A stretch of 64,000 nt of DNA from Guyanagaster necrorhizus (Eukaryota > Basidiomycota > Agaricomycetes > Agaricales > Physalacriaceae): contig NW_025064881.1 in assembly GCF_019112545.1 (NCBI RefSeq), positions 1,338,591 to 1,402,590 of the forward strand, in the 5' to 3' direction. Shown here in pieces: positions 20,378 through 31,801 of this stretch. Positions within the stretch are counted from its first letter, which is position 1. Every line of letters begins with the position of its first letter. Under the pieces are notes generated by a model that saw only the letters and a list, made by a program, of their open reading frames with translations, ran no database searches and had not been told where the DNA came from. The position numbers and the translations under genes are program-made.

Positions 20378-23271
20378 TCAGATGGCATAACCGTACTAGA
20401 CAACAACGCTCAGTGTAATTCACACAACGAAATGAAAAACTTACTCTGTAGTTCGAATTGTCACTGCTACAACTCATGATAGTTGGTGATTTGCAAAGTA
20501 CTGGCTGGAAAGCGACATCCCCTTGATGTGTCTTTTGGGGATTGTCCGACTCAATGCTGTGTCCTTCATCGGAATAGTTGGTAGTATCAACAGAGTAAGA
20601 CCTCAAATACAGAGTCGGCAAATCATATACAGAGTTAATTGTCCCCCTACGCGACGAATGCTGACCGCTGAACGTGGAGTTGGATATTGTCGGGGTGTCG
20701 TAACCGAACTGCCCTGAAGGAGGAAGAACAAAGAAGTCGCTGTCAGAAGTATTGGCCTTCTCAGGTAGAACTTGCGTTGGCGACCGCCGGATATTGTGGC
20801 TATCACCATCTTCGCCCATTTCGGCGTCAGAGGAGGAAATGTCGTTTGGAGAAACGAGGACAAAGTCCATCCTTCTGCGTTTTCGCCGGATGAGGTAAAT
20901 CAGGATAGCCACTAATAGAGCAAAAAAGAGCACGGCCCCTGTAACTATGCCCCCAATCTGCGCTTTCGAAAGTCTTGGACAGACAAAAAGTCACATACGT
21001 GTGTAGCGCATAGTGTTATGGAAAGACCTACCGAAAAGCATTGCCTGCTTTGGACGTTGAGACTACAATCGTAGTTGTAATGACAGTCGTTTCGATTCGG
21101 TATGGCGTGGAAGTTGTTATGGTTGCAGGAGGCGGTGAGATAGTCACGGTTGTTAACTCGAAGAATGTCTTCAAAGAGGTGAAAGTAGTCGTATAAGTAC
21201 TAACACCACCGTCGTCCGGGTTGCGTAGCCTGACGCTGTCCGGGGGTATTTAGTCTTGTGACGAAAATGGATAACTTTAAAGGAGAGGGACGTACGGGTT
21301 AGAGGGTGACAAATCTGATGCCGCTGCAGCGGAACTACTGGTGTGGTGAGGCGACACTGTAGTTGGGCTGACGGAGATGTAGGTTGGATCGATGAGCCCA
21401 TCATTGCCCTCGGATTGTCCCGTTGCGGAATGCGACGCGGTGTTCAGGGAATGTGGGACTCGAGTTTGTATGGAACCTCGTTGACCAGTTGGTCCTGTGG
21501 CATTGGAAGTCGTATTGATCACTCCTGCAGATGTTGAGGCGAGACCGTGTTGACTTGTGGAGGCAGGGGTCAAGGTAAAGATTGAGCTGCTACTATCGTT
21601 ATTATTGGCAGGTGGTAGAAACGATTCAGGAATAGAATTAGGGCCGTTGACTGGTGCTGATCCGCTTTCGCCAGAGGAAGGGGAAGTAAAGGAAGAGCTA
21701 GGTGCGGTAAGAGTGGATTGAGATACCGACGGAGATCCCTGGTTATTCGAACCATTATCACCGAAGGTTTGGATCGCGGTCGAAGGGTCAGTAACTGTTT
21801 GCGACACTGAGCCCTGCGACGACAGCTGTCCTCCAGAGGAGGATCCGTCATCATTGTCTCCCTTACCAAAAGCAGTAGAGGATGAGGAAACTGTGGTAAC
21901 GAGAGTGGCTGTTTGCAACTCCGTTGGTCTCTGATAAGAGGAAGTAATGGTAGACTTTGCTTGAAGCGACTGAGAAGAACCGGAGTTGGTATCAGTTAAT
22001 GCGCCCGATGTTGGATACTGCCCTCCTGTATTGGGGGAATCATTATTATGGATCTCCTGATCGGAAAGAGTAGACGATGAGGATGCGGTTGCAGTTTGCA
22101 CCCTCGTTGATCTCTGAGGAAGGGTGATAACGTCGGAGGGCTGAGGCAGTTGTCTCAGCGGCGGACCTTGTGTATGTATCCCTTGAAGCGACTCAGAATT
22201 AGCGTCAGTTGCTGATATCTGAGATTGCTCTCCTGCATTGTGGGAACCGTCGTTATGGGTTTCCTGACCGAAAGAAGTGGGGGTTGAACCTGTATCGGGT
22301 GAAGTGATAGTGGGAGTTGTATCTCCGCCCGTATCCTGGCTAGTATGACTATGGATGTGATGATAAAAAGAAGTGGATGCAGCTGAAGAGCTCACTGACG
22401 GAGCTAGTGCTGTTCTAGATGGACTCGAGGTCTGGCTTATGCTCGAGGAATTAGAGGATGCTGTCTGCGACGTGGTTCTGCCGTTAGGGCCCGGGGAGAC
22501 GGAGGTAGGCGCTGTCTCTGAAAGAGTCATGGTGGGCGGCGACGTTGATGTGGTCTCGACCGATGAAGTACTCGCATCTAAAGAAACGCTATCAGAGGGA
22601 GCGGACGTAACTGAACCAGAAGGTGCCTCGGTCTGCGATACTGTTTCAGTGGATGAAGAGGTGGCAACTGTAGTTGACGACGTAATTTCAGCAAGTGATG
22701 TACTTGTGTCCAAAGACGGTATGATGATGTCTGCGGAACGTGTCTGCGAAGGCTCCCTTGAGGAGGGTGGTAACGAAGACGCATTCTCACCATAAGGTGA
22801 GTCAGAGGTGAAGGAAGCTGCCGAGCTGGCAGAGAGTGGTGTTGGAGTGGTGTCGGAGGAAGAGAATGTCGCCCGCGACGAACTTCGTCCTGTAAACTGA
22901 AAAAATGAAGATAAGGTGACAGTAGAAGTAGCAGCATTGATAGAAGGCAGCGTAATCGAGCTGTCTGTCGATGCCAGAGACGTCGTGGGAGTTAAGCCAA
23001 CCGACGTTCCTGAAGTGCTCGAGGGTTCGGTGGAAGCAGTCTGAATGTCGAGTGTATTGCTGGATCCAGCCGGCGAGTCTTCTGTGGATGCGATATCTGA
23101 CATGGTGATGATCGCAGCAGTCGCACTGGGAAAGAAGAATGTTACTGAGGTCAGTAAAATGCTGTTAGCTGTATCTGTTTCACGACTCGGCATCAACTTT
23201 CTGAGAATGCAGTGAAAATCACGAGCCTTTCTTCCACAGTTGATGTAGACACGACGTTGATCCCTTGCCAA
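20378..23271 (-). CDS. Mucin-like Ser/Thr-rich type I membrane protein
   Basis: A very long Ser/Thr-rich stretch (about 600 residues, roughly 23110 down to 21277) is typical of a heavily O-mannosylated cell-wall stalk. The next exons carry TTTIVVSTSKAGNA and then a transmembrane helix (LFFALLVAILIYLI) with a basic stop-transfer RRKRRR at about 20875-20935. The cytoplasmic tail has Ser/Asp-rich and Tyr-containing stretches. Splicing at a gtaagt donor near 20445 gives the end YRYGYAI, stop at 20378. The 5' end is unresolved. Exons around 23508-23774 (QVFHFNGYSQDYSHIL...) and 23195-23290 may belong to it and could hold the signal peptide and folded head. It may be a wall-stress sensor or adhesin-like protein; this is inference from architecture. 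Confidence 0.65.
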
Positions 23272-24192
23272 ACCTCATCAACTGTCTAGAAAAAATAAGG
23301 ATGATACATGTAAAGATCATGGATGTAAATCACTTTCTCGGAAACGTCTCCTCCAGGTATCGCGAAGGCTTTCTTTGCTGAAAAATATTAGCTCCCTCTA
23401 ATTCCAGATGTCGCACTTTGCCACCCCACTTTGAGTTGTAAAGGTGAATGAACTCATCAGCCTGAGAACGACATGGATGGTGCAAAACTTACATGTGGAA
23501 GAGCTAACTATAAGGTAAAGAAAAAAGAACGGAACGGGTCCAAAAATGGGGCAATGTCTTCATTCTTATAGAGTACTTGCAAGTTGATCGCGTCGTAACG
23601 AGTTTGACATTCCCACTTATTGATCGTCAAAGAAATAGTAGAATTTATATGCATCTCTTTGGGTAGGAACTGAGATAGAAGGATGTGTGAATAATCTTGA
23701 CTGTAACCGTTGAAATGGAACACTTGCACTTGATTGACCGCAAATTGGTGACGGATCGAGATGAATGTTGCCATAACTTCCTCACGGTTCTGCCTCAGTT
23801 CGGGTCAGCCATACTGGCGGAAAATAGAACAATTGTCAGTATTATTATTCTAAGAAAGCTTCACGGACGTCAGTCACTGTGGGCCTAGCATAATCATTGA
23901 GGTCGACGTACCTGGTAGAGAGCCGAGCGGCATTTCCCGACTGGATTACCGTTACCAGGAGGTGGCAGAAAATGGCAGCTTCGACCTATCCTTACCATCC
24001 TTCTTCATTTCTCGCCTTTTTCGTTTCGTCGAATCTTGTAATACTCTTCAGATTTTTCAGCATCATCTCCTTCTTTTAGGATCAAAGCATAGCCAGGCTC
24101 TCAAGTCGAGTATCCGACTTTTAACGTTATATCTTACGACGCGACACGACCATTCACAACGATAGACCGTGTTTACCCAGCAACACAGTGGC
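23272..24192. other. Region between mucin-like gene and kinase; probable 5' exons of the mucin-like gene
   Basis: On the minus strand 23508-23774 reads as a plausible coding exon (MATFISIRHQFAVNQVQVFHF, then LLSQFLPKEMHINSTISL), and VDEVWQGINVVSTSTVEERL near 23290-23195 is another. They have the direction and position expected for upstream exons of the mucin-like gene, but phases could not be closed. The kinase promoter must lie at about 23900-24190. Confidence 0.35.
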
Positions 24193-26506
24193 ATGGTGGT
24201 TCTTCTTTTTTGTGCGATGGCTGTGGATCTTACACTAAGTGCCTTTTTCAATGACAGGATGCACACCAGGATCCAGAGGAGTTCTATGTTAAGCAGGACA
24301 GGATAGGTGCGCAACTAGATTTTCCTCTTTGTCGCGTTGATAACCTCTGTTTCTCTAGGGAAAGGATCCTTCGGAGAGGTCTACAAAGGGTGCGGTCTTC
24401 AATGGACTCCTATTGACATGCGGCCCGACCAACAGTCGTCTCCAGCTACGACAAACGGACCCAGAAGACAGTGGCAATCAAAATAATTGATCTCGAGAGT
24501 GCAGAGGACGAGATTGAAGACATACAGCAGGAGATCCAAATACTCTCCCAGCTCGACTCGCCGCATGTCACAAAGTGCGTTACAGTCGCTCAACTTGCTG
24601 ATCCATCGTCGACGTCTCTTAGATACCACGGATCTTATCTGAAAGGATCGAATCTATGGATTGTCATGGAGTATGTAAAATCCTCTCGCTGTACCCATTT
24701 CCTGGAATACATCCTCAACGCCGGGTAAGAAAAGCCGTTGGCACCTTTCAAGAAAATCGAAGAACGGGGGAAGCGATTTTCTTGAAATTCATCAACGGTG
24801 CTCGCGAGGCGTTTGTGGTTGTATTCTTCGTGTTGATCATCTGCTTGTATTAATCAATGTTCTATGCCAGGTACTGTTCTGGAGGATCGTGTTCTGACTT
24901 GGTACGTTGTTCTGTTTATCAGCTTCCTCTGACGATAATCTCACTTTACTTGTTTCAGATGAAACCGGGCGTGTTCCGAGAAGAATATATCGCCATCATT
25001 GTGCGCGAACTTCTCCGTGGGTTGGAATATCTTCATAGCGAGGGTAAACTCCATCGTGACATTAAAGGTACGGCTTAGGTTCTGGTGTTTTCTATTATTG
25101 CCTCTGAATTGTGTGATTTTCCCTTTTATGAATCGTACTCAATTGCCACTTGTTACCGACCATGCAGCTGCCAACATCCTTCTCTCTGCGGGAGGCGAAG
25201 TCAAACTTGCTGATTTTGGGGTCTCCGGTCAGCTGTCAGGAACACTTTCCGCGAAGAAAAACACTTTCGTAGGCACGCCATATTGGATGTCGCCAGAAGT
25301 CATCAAGCAGAGCGGATATGACCACAAAGCAGACATCTGGAGTCTTGGTATCACCGCAATTGAATTGGCTAAAGGAGAACCACCCTATGCAGAATTGCAT
25401 CCGATGAAGGTACGACCTCAGTGCACCCCATCGATGACACTAGTTCTTTCTCATCTCAATCCAGGTCCTTTTCTTAATTCCAAAAAACCCACCTCCGACA
25501 TTGGAAGGCAATTTCTCCAAGCCTTTTAGGGAATTCGTTTCCTTTTGTCTCCAGCGTGACCCTCAACATCGGCCCTCTGCTCGTGATCTTTTGAAGCACA
25601 AGTTCGTTCGAATGGCCAAGAAAACTAGCTATTTGACAGAACTTATTGAGCGTCACGAACGATGGAGAGCCGATGGAGGTGGCCGCACGGATGACGAAGA
25701 ACAGGATATGGTTCCTGATTTGTACGTGCTGATTGCTCGTAGTTAACCCGTCTTTTGATGTATTGTATCAATCAGGCCAACAAGCGGCGACCCCGAGGAT
25801 CTGTGGGACTTCGGCACCGTTCGGCATGCAAGTGGACGCCCTGCCACCATAGGACGAGCAAATCCCATACCCAATGCAGGCCCGCCCTTGACCTGGGAGA
25901 ATGACGGCTCTGTGCGTTCCGATACTGAATCCTCTTTCAGCCGTAGGTCTGGGTCATCCGACTCGTCTAACCACACATCTTCCACGCTCACCGTAACCGC
26001 CGCTGCCACAAAGCCACTTCCTAATACTCCTCATTCGCAGCGAAAGTATGACCGGCAAGCTACTGTGCGTCACGCACCTCCGCCTTCACCGGAGAATGGT
26101 TCTAGGTTGACTCACCGCCCTGTTCAACGCGAGCCTTCGGACGAATATGACAACGATCAAGATAGTCAATATGCATCTTATGCCAGTAGCGAACCTGATG
26201 TGATAGAGGAAAAGCTGGCGGAGGCTCAGTTGGAAGATGAGGTGCCGGACACGACGATGTTGGATTCCGTTATCTTACCGGCTATAGCTTCGGTTAGCTT
26301 GACAAGTTTTTCATATGCGGCACGCACTGTTACTGATAATTCTTTTCGTGTAGCTGTTCCCCCGAGTAACCTCCCAAGAGGCTCGAGTCGCTTTGAGCGC
26401 CCTCCAACGAGCATTCACCCATGCAGAGAGAGTCATACCTGGGATGACAATGGAGCTCGTCAATGAGATTGTTGATTCTGTTGAGCATGTTGATGATGAC
26501 CGATAA
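24193..26506 (+). CDS. STE20-family Ser/Thr protein kinase, GCK-III/Sps1-like
   Basis: The kinase domain is N-terminal. It has [13 protein letters not shown], the Gly loop [11 protein letters not shown], catalytic Lys in VAIKIIDLE with [11 protein letters not shown] as the C-helix, [28 protein letters not shown], and [26 protein letters not shown]. This start directly before the kinase fold and the AANILL / FGVSGQL signatures fit the GCK-III group (yeast Sps1/Kic1, smut Don3, mammalian MST3/YSK1), which acts in polarity, septation and hyphal growth. A low-complexity Ser-rich linker and a C-terminal helical segment ([22 protein letters not shown]) follow; the latter may bind a Mo25/CCM3-type scaffold. 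The start is tentative: ATG 24193 spliced to GAT 24258 gives [10 protein letters not shown]. End at TAA 26504-26506. Confidence 0.9.
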
Positions 26507-26811
26507 TCTAATCGTAGTACAGGTCTTTCTTTCCTCTTGCTGGCACCCTCTTTTTTCATACCTACATCAATTTTCAGACCTGTAGCTAGCTTGAGATATA
26601 TAATTCAATCTGTAGCTTGTTATTAGGAAGGACCAAGTATGTACAAACCAAATATATACGACCAGAACTCGTTGCCGCTGAGTTCAGAGACGTCACTACT
26701 AATAATCGAAGCAATAAACATTATAGGTGAAGCTGTATTATGTCCATGGCACGGAAGACGATCGGTCGTGAAAAGTTGACTCCGCGAGACGGAACATACT
26801 CTTTTCTTTCA

Positions 26812-27560
26812 TCATACTCGAAGCCGTTGCATCACCACATCAGATTCCAGAACCTCCTTCGGCAAAGAAAACCCACCTTTGTATCTATGCAGCAATGACA
26901 GCGATATTTTTACGTCGAAATTTTGAAATGCCACCGCCTGTGTCTCATGGACTCCTGGCGAGCCCAAACAAAGCACAGAGCCCGTAGTATCGCTTTCGTT
27001 GGTTGATCTCCACAGTAAGCGGCGAGAAATGGCATTGGTTTCAGACTCGGACTCCCAAGTGTACTGTGTGGCTGATGACGCCTGTGCCAGGACCGGTAAT
27101 TCTTCAGTCTGCGTATCCAAACAGTACCTTGACGTGAAGGGGACAGCCAAGCCGAAGTGCAGTGTCGAATGTAGGCTCAAACCCGGTGATGATGGGTAAT
27201 CCCGGAGGAACTGTAACTGGTGGTAGTGCTACATCTGTGATCAGCGACAAGTCATGTCGATATCCAAACGGATAGATAAACAATAGAGAAGGTGAGTCAT
27301 AACATTTAGTTACTTTGCCCACCTATAATTTGAGCGATTTAGCACGCCTTTTGAAACTGCGGGATGAAGCTTGCCTTCCGAGTTGAAGTGTGTACCTCTT
27401 TTCCCAGCGGAGAGGTATCTCCTACAAATCGAGCCAATACCCAGGATACAGATGGCCAACCACATAGCGCACGGCAAGCCTTTGTCGACGCGATGCAAAC
27501 CTTGACTATAATAAGTATGTCGCGTGCCAAGTCTGATAGGATCTCTTGCATTAGGACATC
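26812..27560 (-). other. Possible coding remnants, unassigned
   Basis: Minus-strand open stretches at 26812-27180 (ending VLESDVVMQRLRV), 27104-27322 (DVALPPVTVPPGLPIITGFE) and 27310-27551 overlap in different frames. Some introns look plausible, but no single model reads through. It could be the 3' part of the broken gene immediately upstream on the same strand or a separate decayed gene. No family recognised. Confidence 0.25.
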
Positions 27561-27574
27561 CGTAAGTGGAGAGT

Positions 27575-28631
27575 TCAGGGAGATGCCGGATGGTGCATAA
27601 ACGAAAGAATGGTGTCGGTCATTAACGCATCCGACATGGTACTCTTGTCTGACCCAAACCGACCTCGAATGCGAAGCCCAGTCGACCCGATTTGTTTCGC
27701 ACTAGTCCAGGGAGAACGTCTCCGTGCACGATCCTGCAACCTAAAAGGTGTCTTGTCAACTGAAGGCTCAATATATTCTGAGCGCATTCGATTTGAGTGA
27801 GCAATCCCCCTATTGTTCCTGACCATCCAAATACTGCAATCCGTTGACAGTCGTCCCACTGGTGTACGAGGAGACTAATGACGCCACACACATACATTCG
27901 GACCCCAATTATGTTAAGCCACCATTCTCTCAAAACCAATAGGTCATCATCTGATGGTGGGACACGAGGATTCAGACTTTTGACGCGCAGTGGATCCTCT
28001 ATGTGACGCGGGTAGCTCACCGATTGTATGCCTTCACTTTGCCACGGTGGGCTGTATTCGAAAGGATGAACTCTAAGAAAGTGACGCGCGTTCGTAGCAC
28101 CTAATAGAGTACACTGTTAGCTATAGTGTAGACTATAGGATACCAATCAGTAACATAAACGAAGTAACATAAGTAGATACTCACCCTCATACAGCGTAGC
28201 GATAAGCAGAAACGCGGTGAGGGTGCTCGACGGTCCATATTCGGTATATATTGTCCATCCCGACATAAAGGGGTATCGAGCTCGGCCGGCGGGATACGAC
28301 GGAGCTCCTGCTTGCTAATCCAACATGAACCTCTCGACCTGCAACATAGATTGTCCAACAAGAAAGCATTCGTTCGTGCAAATGCAGGATGAACGATCGA
28401 AACAGACTCGCTGATACTCGATGGGTTGCAGTAGACGAAGACGAAGGTTGCGTCTTCGAAGGCGGGATGATAACTCGGGATACACTGGTTTTCCTCTGTG
28501 ACGTGTTCGATATTTTCAGCAACCCGTCGTTTAGTTTCATCAGCTTGCTCAGAAAGACCTATTCAAAAACGATGAATGTTTCAATTCGAACCTGCGAAAT
28601 CCAGCACCCACGATCTATGCCTAGCCAATCT
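27575..28631 (-). pseudogene. Broken gene of unknown family, split by an LTR-like insertion (copy 2 of a tandem pair)
   Basis: The 5' part (about 28631 to 28331) reads LSEQADETKRRVAENIEHVT, FVFVYCNPSSISESVSIV and HPAFARTNAFLLDN. The frame then shifts, with two bases fewer than in the neighbour, to YVAGREVH. The reading is cut at 28326 by the element and resumes after 28066 as HPFEYSPPWQSEGIQS, PRHIEDPLRVKSLNPRVPPS. A 69-nt intron then leads to SEYIEPSVDKTPFRLQD and a stop at 27575. Taking out the element and one target-site copy makes REVH/PFEY contiguous. The neighbouring gene at 28824-29184 has RDVHPYEF at the same place, confirming the ancestral join. The gene is therefore inactive at least by insertion and probably by frameshift. 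Function unknown. Confidence 0.6.
28067..28330 (-). mobile_element. Solo-LTR-like element, copy 2, inserted in a gene
   Basis: The body is 28072-28325, flanked by direct repeats tgaac at 28067-28071 and 28326-28330. It has the same termini as copy 1 (plus strand tctaag...ccaaca, minus strand TGTTGG...). It lacks the 82-bp internal duplication and shows scattered substitutions relative to copy 1, so the two insertions are not identical in age or source. It interrupts an open reading on the minus strand. Confidence 0.8.
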
Positions 28632-28823
28632 TGGCCGATATAAATGCTCCCACGATATAGCTGATGTAAATAGCAACGGTGGTTCAGTGACCTGCCCCTT
28701 TGCAGGCCCGCTGGGGCCTCTTAGTCGGACTGTCTAATTCAGTGATTCAGTCACCGGATCCGGTAATAATTGTACTCTGCATCTACGAATGAAAAGAAAA
28801 TGATTTACTTCTGCATCACCACC

Positions 28824-29184
28824 TCAGAATCCATAATAGTCCTTGGTAAAGTAATTGTCGGACAGCGAAACTCTTGGGTCTACCAATTTCTCTATCGGAT
28901 CGACCATGTGACGAAAGCCCTGGCGTAAGATGCAGGAGAATTCGTACGGGTGGACATCGCGGCCTGCGACTTGAGGCATGTCTCGCAAGAACGCGTTTGA
29001 AACGAAAAACGCGGGAGCGACGATCCAGACCACTCATGTGTCATTGGATGTGTAGCTAAAGACTTCGGCCGCGTCTTTGAAGGCAGCGTTGAATGTGCGA
29101 ACTCTGTTCAGCTTCGTCATCTGTGATAGCCTGTATCGCTCGATCGTTTGTTTCCGGTCTTCAGTGTTTGCAGACCCACCAACC
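28824..29184 (-). pseudogene. Homologue of the split gene next door, with in-frame stop (copy 1 of a tandem pair)
   Basis: One exon starting after a CAG acceptor at 29185-29186 reads VGGSANTEDRKQTIERYR, TFNAAFKDAAEVFSYTSNDT, then TGA, then VVWIVAPAFFVSNAFLRDM, PQVAGRDVHPYEFSCILRQG and RHMVDPIEKLVDPRVSLSDN. The stop is at 28824 after KDYYGF. The blocks PAFxxxNAFLxD, VAGR(D/E)VHP(Y/F)E(F/Y) and RHxxDPxxxxxxPRVxxSD are shared with the neighbour at 27575-28631. The TGA near 29034 interrupts otherwise continuous coding and no intron removes it cleanly, so it is probably a pseudogene; a non-obvious intron cannot be excluded. An upstream exon beginning MTDAHAFVTNTPGK (about 29284) may belong. Family not recognised. 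Confidence 0.5.
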
Positions 29185-29284
29185 CTGAAGAAAATGAGCA
29201 CTGAGAGCTGAATTCAAGTCCAATGACACGTACGGAAAACCTTTTCCCTGGGGTATTGGTTACAAAGGCGTGAGCGTCGGTCAT

Positions 29285-29775
29285 GGTAGAATAGATGGGT
29301 AGCGTTGCAGGTTAAGAAGTCCTACGTTGAGTTGACTGTTACGTGACTCAGCTGGAGGACGAGTCTGCGAACTCGAGCGCCTGAAAAACGATATCGGAAC
29401 AATAAATATGCGTGTCACAGGTATAATTGCTGCTTCCGTGGACAACAATGTCCTATCTGAATGTTGCGATGATACAGGATACCGGAGCCCGATTTTGTCC
29501 AGTCCTTGCCCAGCCCTGTTCCAGCCATTCGGGCATCTATTCCAAGTACTTGACGATTCTGACCAGTCCCTACAATGAGCAAGCGTCAATGTAGAGTGAT
29601 AGGCACACGTGCTGCATCAATCGCTTGAGCGCAGATATCACAAAATCAAAGACGACATTCACATGAGAAGCTAAGTACATCCTCAGCCTTGTGAGCATTA
29701 GAACATGATACAGTATGTCTGCTGGCATGCTGGCAAGAGACTAGTTCTGCACCTCCCGGACACCAAGCAGCAAGA
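29285..29775. other. Intergenic
   Basis: A minus-strand open stretch (29281-29589) shows no recognisable content. This should include the 3' flank of the Dus2 gene and the promoter of the tandem pair. Confidence 0.35.
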
Positions 29776-31281
29776 TCACCATGTCACACTAGGTGTCGGT
29801 GTAAGGGGGTCCTTGCCAGATATCAGAGCTGGGAGAACCGACGTAAACTCGTTCATCAAAGGAGCTTTTGATGTCGGGGGTTCTGGATTCTTCGTGCCAG
29901 TAGGCGTGACATCCACATCTCTCTCGGTTTCAAGTGTGCTTCGTCTCGACGGGCGCGCTCCAATAGCACCAGCAATTTCCCGGAACACTTGTTCTCCTGT
30001 CCAGGAATCAACGATGTGCTCGACCTCATCGAAGCTACGACTTTTGACGATGGCTTCCCTTAAGGCATGTTCTTGCTTCTTGGTATAGTTGACGTGGTGA
30101 CCTTTAAATTGTGAAACGCAGAATTTCGTCAGACTCCAGTGGTTATTAAGGTATCGTGACTTGAAAAAAATATATCAGAATACACCAGGGTAGTGCAAAA
30201 AAACTTACGAGACGAAGGTAATCCGGGACCAAGGTTTGCTCCACGTCAGTTAATGGAGTACTTGAGAAACATGAAGGGTTAGCTTCCGCAGCTCGAGCAA
30301 TCATTACTGAATGAGCCCCTGAAACAAAAGTCACTCGATTTAGATCCCCTACTGACGAAAAAAAGCTGACGGACCTGTAACCTCTCTCACTCTCTTTGCA
30401 TCTTCAGCGCTGAGGCAATCACCGTTCTCTATAACGGCGACACCCTTCCCCACCCCCTTAACAAAATCAACAATTTCCTTCAGTCTTTGAATCAGGGCTG
30501 CATCCCTATCCCTCATATTCCTCGTCCGGCAATGAACCGTCAATGCGCTGACGCCAGTATTTACTATCCGTTCCACCAACTTTAGAGTCTCTTCTTGCGA
30601 AGGAAGTAGTCGGATTTTGGCTGAGATTGTGATTTCCGGAGGCATAGCGGCCCGTAAAGCCGTTAGTATTGAGCATAGGAGATCAGGGTTGGTGAGGAGA
30701 GCGGCGCCCATTCCGGCATGGGTAGAGAATGGCTTGGGGCATCCACAGTTGAGGTCTATACCAGAGACATCGTTCATGACGGTCTGAGCTGCCTTCACAG
30801 CATATTCTGGGTCGGATGATCCAATCTGGTAGATCAGGTAGGGCTTTTCGATGGGATGGGTGGAGAAAATGGCCTTAGATTTTCCATCGTAAGTTATGAC
30901 GCCGGTTACAGCTACAAGAGCATTCAGGAAAGAGGTATGAAGCATAGAAAGGTATTACACACGGTCAACATTTCTCGTCGCGTGAAGGATAGCTTTGTCG
31001 ACAGTTTCTGGTCCCCAAACTAAAGTAGCACCATGCTTCAGCGCAAATAAACGAGTGGGAACTGCGATTAAAGATGAGAATATTCTCGAAATCATCTTTA
31101 TAGGCTCAAACATACGCGCACCAGAGCGCACCATTGGTGCCAGAAAAACGCCGTCCTTGAAGTCATTAAGAGTTAAATGCTCTATCTTGGCACGTTTTGC
31201 ATTTCTAGGAGGGGAAGTGGAGAGAGCTCTTCGTGTCATGCTGAATACGTTGAGGCAAGCGCTCGTCCTTTTTATCATCAA
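29776..31281 (-). CDS. DUS2: tRNA-dihydrouridine synthase, Dus2/Smm1 type
   Basis: This flavoenzyme reduces a uridine in the tRNA D-loop (U20 for Dus2). The reading begins MMIKRTSACLNVFSMTRRAL, an Arg/Ser-rich lead that could be a mitochondrial presequence. FMN-barrel motifs follow: GVFLAPMVRSGARM, ALKHGATLVWGPE, VITYDGKSKAIFSTHP, YQIGSSDPEYAVKAAQ and the catalytic loop DLNCGCPKPFSTHAGMGAALL with its Cys. IRLLPSQEETLKLVER, GVSALTVHCRTRNMRDRD and AVIENGDCLS come next, then GAHSVMIARAAEANPSCF after an intron. NCGCPKPFS and the HCRTRxxRxRD loop are specific for the Dus2 branch. The C-terminal exon (VNYTKKQEHALREAI..., end PSVTW at 29776) follows the barrel; no clear double-stranded RNA-binding domain is seen. 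Alternative Met starts exist a few codons in. Confidence 0.9.
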
Positions 31282-31801
31282 CGAAGAGAGTAAGAGTCAA
31301 AACATTATTTGGTATTTGGCAAAGTCAACAGCCACACATCGGATAACGGACCGAAGATCCCGACAGCTGCACAAATCGACCACCATCATGATAAGTCGTA
31401 CTCCGTGGTTAGAAGCGCTACGCTCCTCTTTCCATCGCCAACTCTCCGCTGAGGAATAGTATATCTTTAATCTCTCCGGTAAGCTGTTGTCTGGTGGACC
31501 AGGACTATGAAACTTATTGGTAGTTTCTTCTTTGGCTAAGACACTGGCACAGAGGTCCCGCTTCTGTGCATCTAAGAAGACGATGTCTTCTTGATGGGCG
31601 GTCCGACAAAGCCACAGGGACTTTCAATGATCTTCTGGACGCTCAGTTGTTCGCTACTTGGGCGAACAATCACTAATTTTCGCAGTCATGAGATTGATTT
31701 TATTTGGTCATGGAGGTCCTATATTACTTCCAGCGGTCCGTGTCCAAGGCCACTTCATTTATAATGAGAAGAGCAACTAGCCTGGTAGGGGTGCTCGCAA
31801 C
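31282..31801. promoter_or_regulatory. Divergent intergenic region, Dus2 / GH51
   Basis: This 520-bp spacer sits between divergent starts. No gene is supported and no strong regulatory motif was recognised. Confidence 0.4.

Noticed and set aside
22373..22795. Long plus-strand open frame, acidic, Val/Asp/Glu-rich
   Set aside because: It is the antisense shadow of the Ser/Thr-rich stalk of the mucin-like gene; low-complexity coding DNA often leaves the opposite strand open.
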